Origin: JACPFV01 sp038043245
GTDB lineage: Bacteria > Pseudomonadota > Gammaproteobacteria > Nevskiales > Nevskiaceae
Direction: 5' to 3'
Assembly: GCA_038043245.1 (NCBI GenBank)
Contig: JBBTCH010000001.1
Location: 868,001-932,000 of the forward strand
Length of the DNA stretch: 64,000 nucleotides
Shown here: positions 62,367 to 64,000 of the stretch, in pieces
Layout: every line of letters begins with the position of its first letter
Numbering within the stretch: position 1 is the stretch's first letter
Notes under the pieces: model-generated
What the model was told of the DNA's origin: nothing
The model's input: the letters and a program-made list of their open reading frames with translations, nothing else
The model's database searches: none
Program-made: the position numbers and the translations under genes

Positions 62367-63002
62367 TCAGCGCACGACGCCGTGCGTGCTCCAGTGAATC
62401 TTGGCGAGGTGAGAATGCGTGCCGTCGAAATTCAGCTCCACGGGGCCTTCGGTTCTGGCCATGCCGCTGACGAACTCGGCCTCGGCAAACTCAAAGCCGG
62501 TCGGCAGCGACACCCGCGCGCGGTGCACGGCGCCGCTCATTGGATTCTTGATCGGCTCGGCGCTGCTCTCGATCAGGCCGGTCACCTTCACACGCGCAGT
62601 GGCGCCCTTCTGATCGATGGTCAACTCGATGGGCTTGTACTGCGTCGGCAGGAATTTGGTGACGGTGGTGCTGAAGACCTGCCAGATCAGCGAACCCGCA
62701 TCGGTTTCCTTGCCGTGCGAGATCGCTTCGATTGCCGCCCGCTGTTGGGGATTGGCGCGTTCCTCGATCACGGTCATGAACGTACCGCTGCCCAGATGAA
62801 TCGGGCCCGGCCAGAACGCCAGGATGCCCCAGCGCAGTCCGTCAAGCGGCACGTCACCGAACCGGCCTTTCTCGATCTGCACGAACGTGTGCGCGCGGCA
62901 GTGGCCCTTGTCAGGTAGTGAGTTGAACTGGCAGGGACAACCGAGGTTGCAATTGCAGTTGGCGAATTCCACGCCCTGCATGCTCCATTCAACGAAAGCC
63001 AT
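62367..63002 (-). CDS. DUF1326 protein
   Basis: A 211-aa cytoplasmic protein of the DUF1326 family. The N-terminus has the family's Cys motif FANCNCNLGCPCQF (~13-26), a likely metal site. The body is beta-rich (GLRWGILAFWPGPIHLG) with conserved IEERANPQQRAAI. No function is known. It is the first gene of the pair with DUF2182. Confidence 0.88.
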   Translation of the reverse strand: MAFVEWSMQGVEFANCNCNLGCPCQFNSLPDKGHCRAHTFVQIEKGRFGDVPLDGLRWGILAFWPGPIHLGSGTFMTVIEERANPQQRAAIEAISHGKETDAGSLIWQVFSTTVTKFLPTQYKPIELTIDQKGATARVKVTGLIESSAEPIKNPMSGAVHRARVSLPTGFEFAEAEFVSGMARTEGPVELNFDGTHSHLAKIHWSTHGVVR

Positions 63003-63144
63003 GACGACCTCCTGGGTGTTGCGGCCTGTTTAAACCGGGCCGGTGGGAGTATGCGCCCAAAAAAATGCCCGTATTTGCAGATCATCGTCTTTTGGCCCGC
63101 TATTTGGTTACAGTGTTGGAATAACTATTCGCGAGAACCGCCAC

Positions 63145-64000
63145 ATGAGCCTGATGCGCACCAAGCCGATCGATCCCAACGCCAACACCGGATTGAAACG
63201 CTGTCTATCGGCTTGGGACCTGACCCTGCTCGGCATCGGCTGCATCATCGGCACCGGCATCTTCGTGTTGTCGGGTGTGGCGGCGGCGCAACATGCCGGC
63301 CCGGCCATCGTGCTGTCGTTCATTATTTCGGGCACTGCCTGCACGTTCGCGGCGCTGTGCTACGCCGAACTGGCGGGTGCGGTCGGCGGTGCGGGCAGCG
63401 CTTATGGCTATGCGTATGTCGGTATCGGCGAGTTCGCCGCCTGGATCATCGGCTGGCTTCTGCTGCTGGAATACAGCGTCGCCACCGCCACCGTATCCAT
63501 CGGCTGGTCGGGCTATTTCGCCAGCATCCTCGACGGTTTCTTCGGCATCACCCTGCCGGCGCAATGGACTTCGGCTCCGAGCGAAGGCGGCACCGCCAAT
63601 CTGCCGGCGATGATCATCGTGCTGACCCTGGCCGGGCTGCTGTCGTGGGGTGTCAAGGAATCGGCGCGTTTCAACGGTGTCATGGTCATCGTCAAGCTGG
63701 CGACGATCATCGCCTTCATCGCCATCGCCGGCCCCCATGTGAACGCCGACAACTGGGTGCCGTTCATCCCCGAGCGCGTGGTGGATGCCGACGGCACGGC
63801 GCATTACGGATTCCTCGGCGTGACCACTGCGGCGGCGCTAATCTTCTTCGCCTACATCGGCTTCGATGCCGTCTCCACCGCGGGTGAAGAGGCGATCAAC
63901 CCGCAGCGTGACCTGCCGATCGGCATCCTCGCCTCGCTGGGCATCTGCACCGTGCTCTACATCATCGTCTCCGGCATTCTCACCGGCGTGGTGCCGTACC
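63145..64000 (+). CDS. APC-superfamily amino-acid permease, N-terminal part (window end)
   Basis: At least 285 residues of a cationic-amino-acid-transporter-like permease, cut off by the window end with the frame still open. The ATG at 63145 starts SLMRTKPIDPNA. The first helix has the LGIGCIIGTGIFVLSGV substrate-binding break, then CYAELAGAVGGAGSAYGYAYV and IFFAYIGFDAVSTAGEEAINPQRDLP, all family marks of the CAT/YfnA group. It probably imports amino acids with protons or sodium. It is divergent from the DUF1326 gene (142-bp gap). Confidence 0.92.
   Translation, partial: MSLMRTKPIDPNANTGLKRCLSAWDLTLLGIGCIIGTGIFVLSGVAAAQHAGPAIVLSFIISGTACTFAALCYAELAGAVGGAGSAYGYAYVGIGEFAAWIIGWLLLLEYSVATATVSIGWSGYFASILDGFFGITLPAQWTSAPSEGGTANLPAMIIVLTLAGLLSWGVKESARFNGVMVIVKLATIIAFIAIAGPHVNADNWVPFIPERVVDADGTAHYGFLGVTTAAALIFFAYIGFDAVSTAGEEAINPQRDLPIGILASLGICTVLYIIVSGILTGVVPY

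Noticed and set aside
63051..63887. Frame overlapping the permease start region
   Set aside because: It is an alternate frame of the APC permease, whose true frame starts at 63145 and runs off the window end.

Overview
The window is GC-rich bacterial chromosomal DNA, most likely from a gammaproteobacterium near the Xanthomonadales/Nevskiales. The pointers are gene content: a heptose-LPS set (hldE, waaF, hldD) in a block with glnE and ilvE, a class II DAHP synthase, a Csu-like chaperone-usher operon of spore-coat-U pilins, many secreted peptidases, and a groESL operon with both a sigma-32-like promoter and a CIRCE element. No rRNA, phage or 16S-type marker is present, so the lineage is an inference.

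Bases 1-21645 hold a surface-polysaccharide region. It opens with the end of an ABC-2 permease and its Wzt ATPase. Next come sugar-modifying and transfer genes: a family 2 glycosyltransferase, a CmcI-like and a TylF-like methyltransferase, an SDR enzyme, two three-part methyltransferases of the sugar C-methyltransferase type, an MBOAT acyltransferase with a GSSR-motif partner, and CDP-glucose 4,6-dehydratase. After a gene-free stretch (11738-12317) a second, co-oriented block follows: outer-membrane barrel, Wza, Wzc tyrosine kinase, a small TPR-like protein, an O-antigen ligase/polymerase, FecR-domain protein, WecA/MraY-type initiating transferase and UDP-glucuronate decarboxylase. The predicted product is a methylated, acylated, deoxy- and possibly branched-sugar glycan.

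A tRNA-Val(CAC) at 21720 has a second copy of its 3' end 125 bp downstream, an att-like scar. Then comes a minus-strand four-gene pilus operon (22012-25773) with a terminator-like hairpin directly before its first ribosome binding site, and the class II DAHP synthase. Hsp20 and CbpA follow, then an amidase, a DUF1295-type membrane enzyme and a PLP enzyme. Two related small secreted proteins (32319-33490) share a leader and a two-cysteine C-terminal module and precede a TpsB-like barrel that lacks a visible signal peptide. This is the most novel-looking locus.

From 35 to 46 kb lie a DUF1134 (EipA-like) protein, a divergent Mpo1-like protein, rhodanese, TolC, and a peptide-use module: secreted trypsin-like protease, POT peptide transporter, S9 and M28 peptidases. 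An EamA transporter, a MITE-like palindrome and a carboxymuconolactone decarboxylase-family protein follow. From 46 to 54 kb a minus-strand block carries glnE-hldD-waaF-ilvE-hldE and a small membrane-anchored protein. After it come an M36 metalloprotease, groESL, a GDSL lipase, a cNMP-binding protein, a FadI-like thiolase, a DUF1326/DUF2182 pair and the start of an APC amino-acid permease cut off by the window end. I saw no CRISPR array, transposase or prophage gene.
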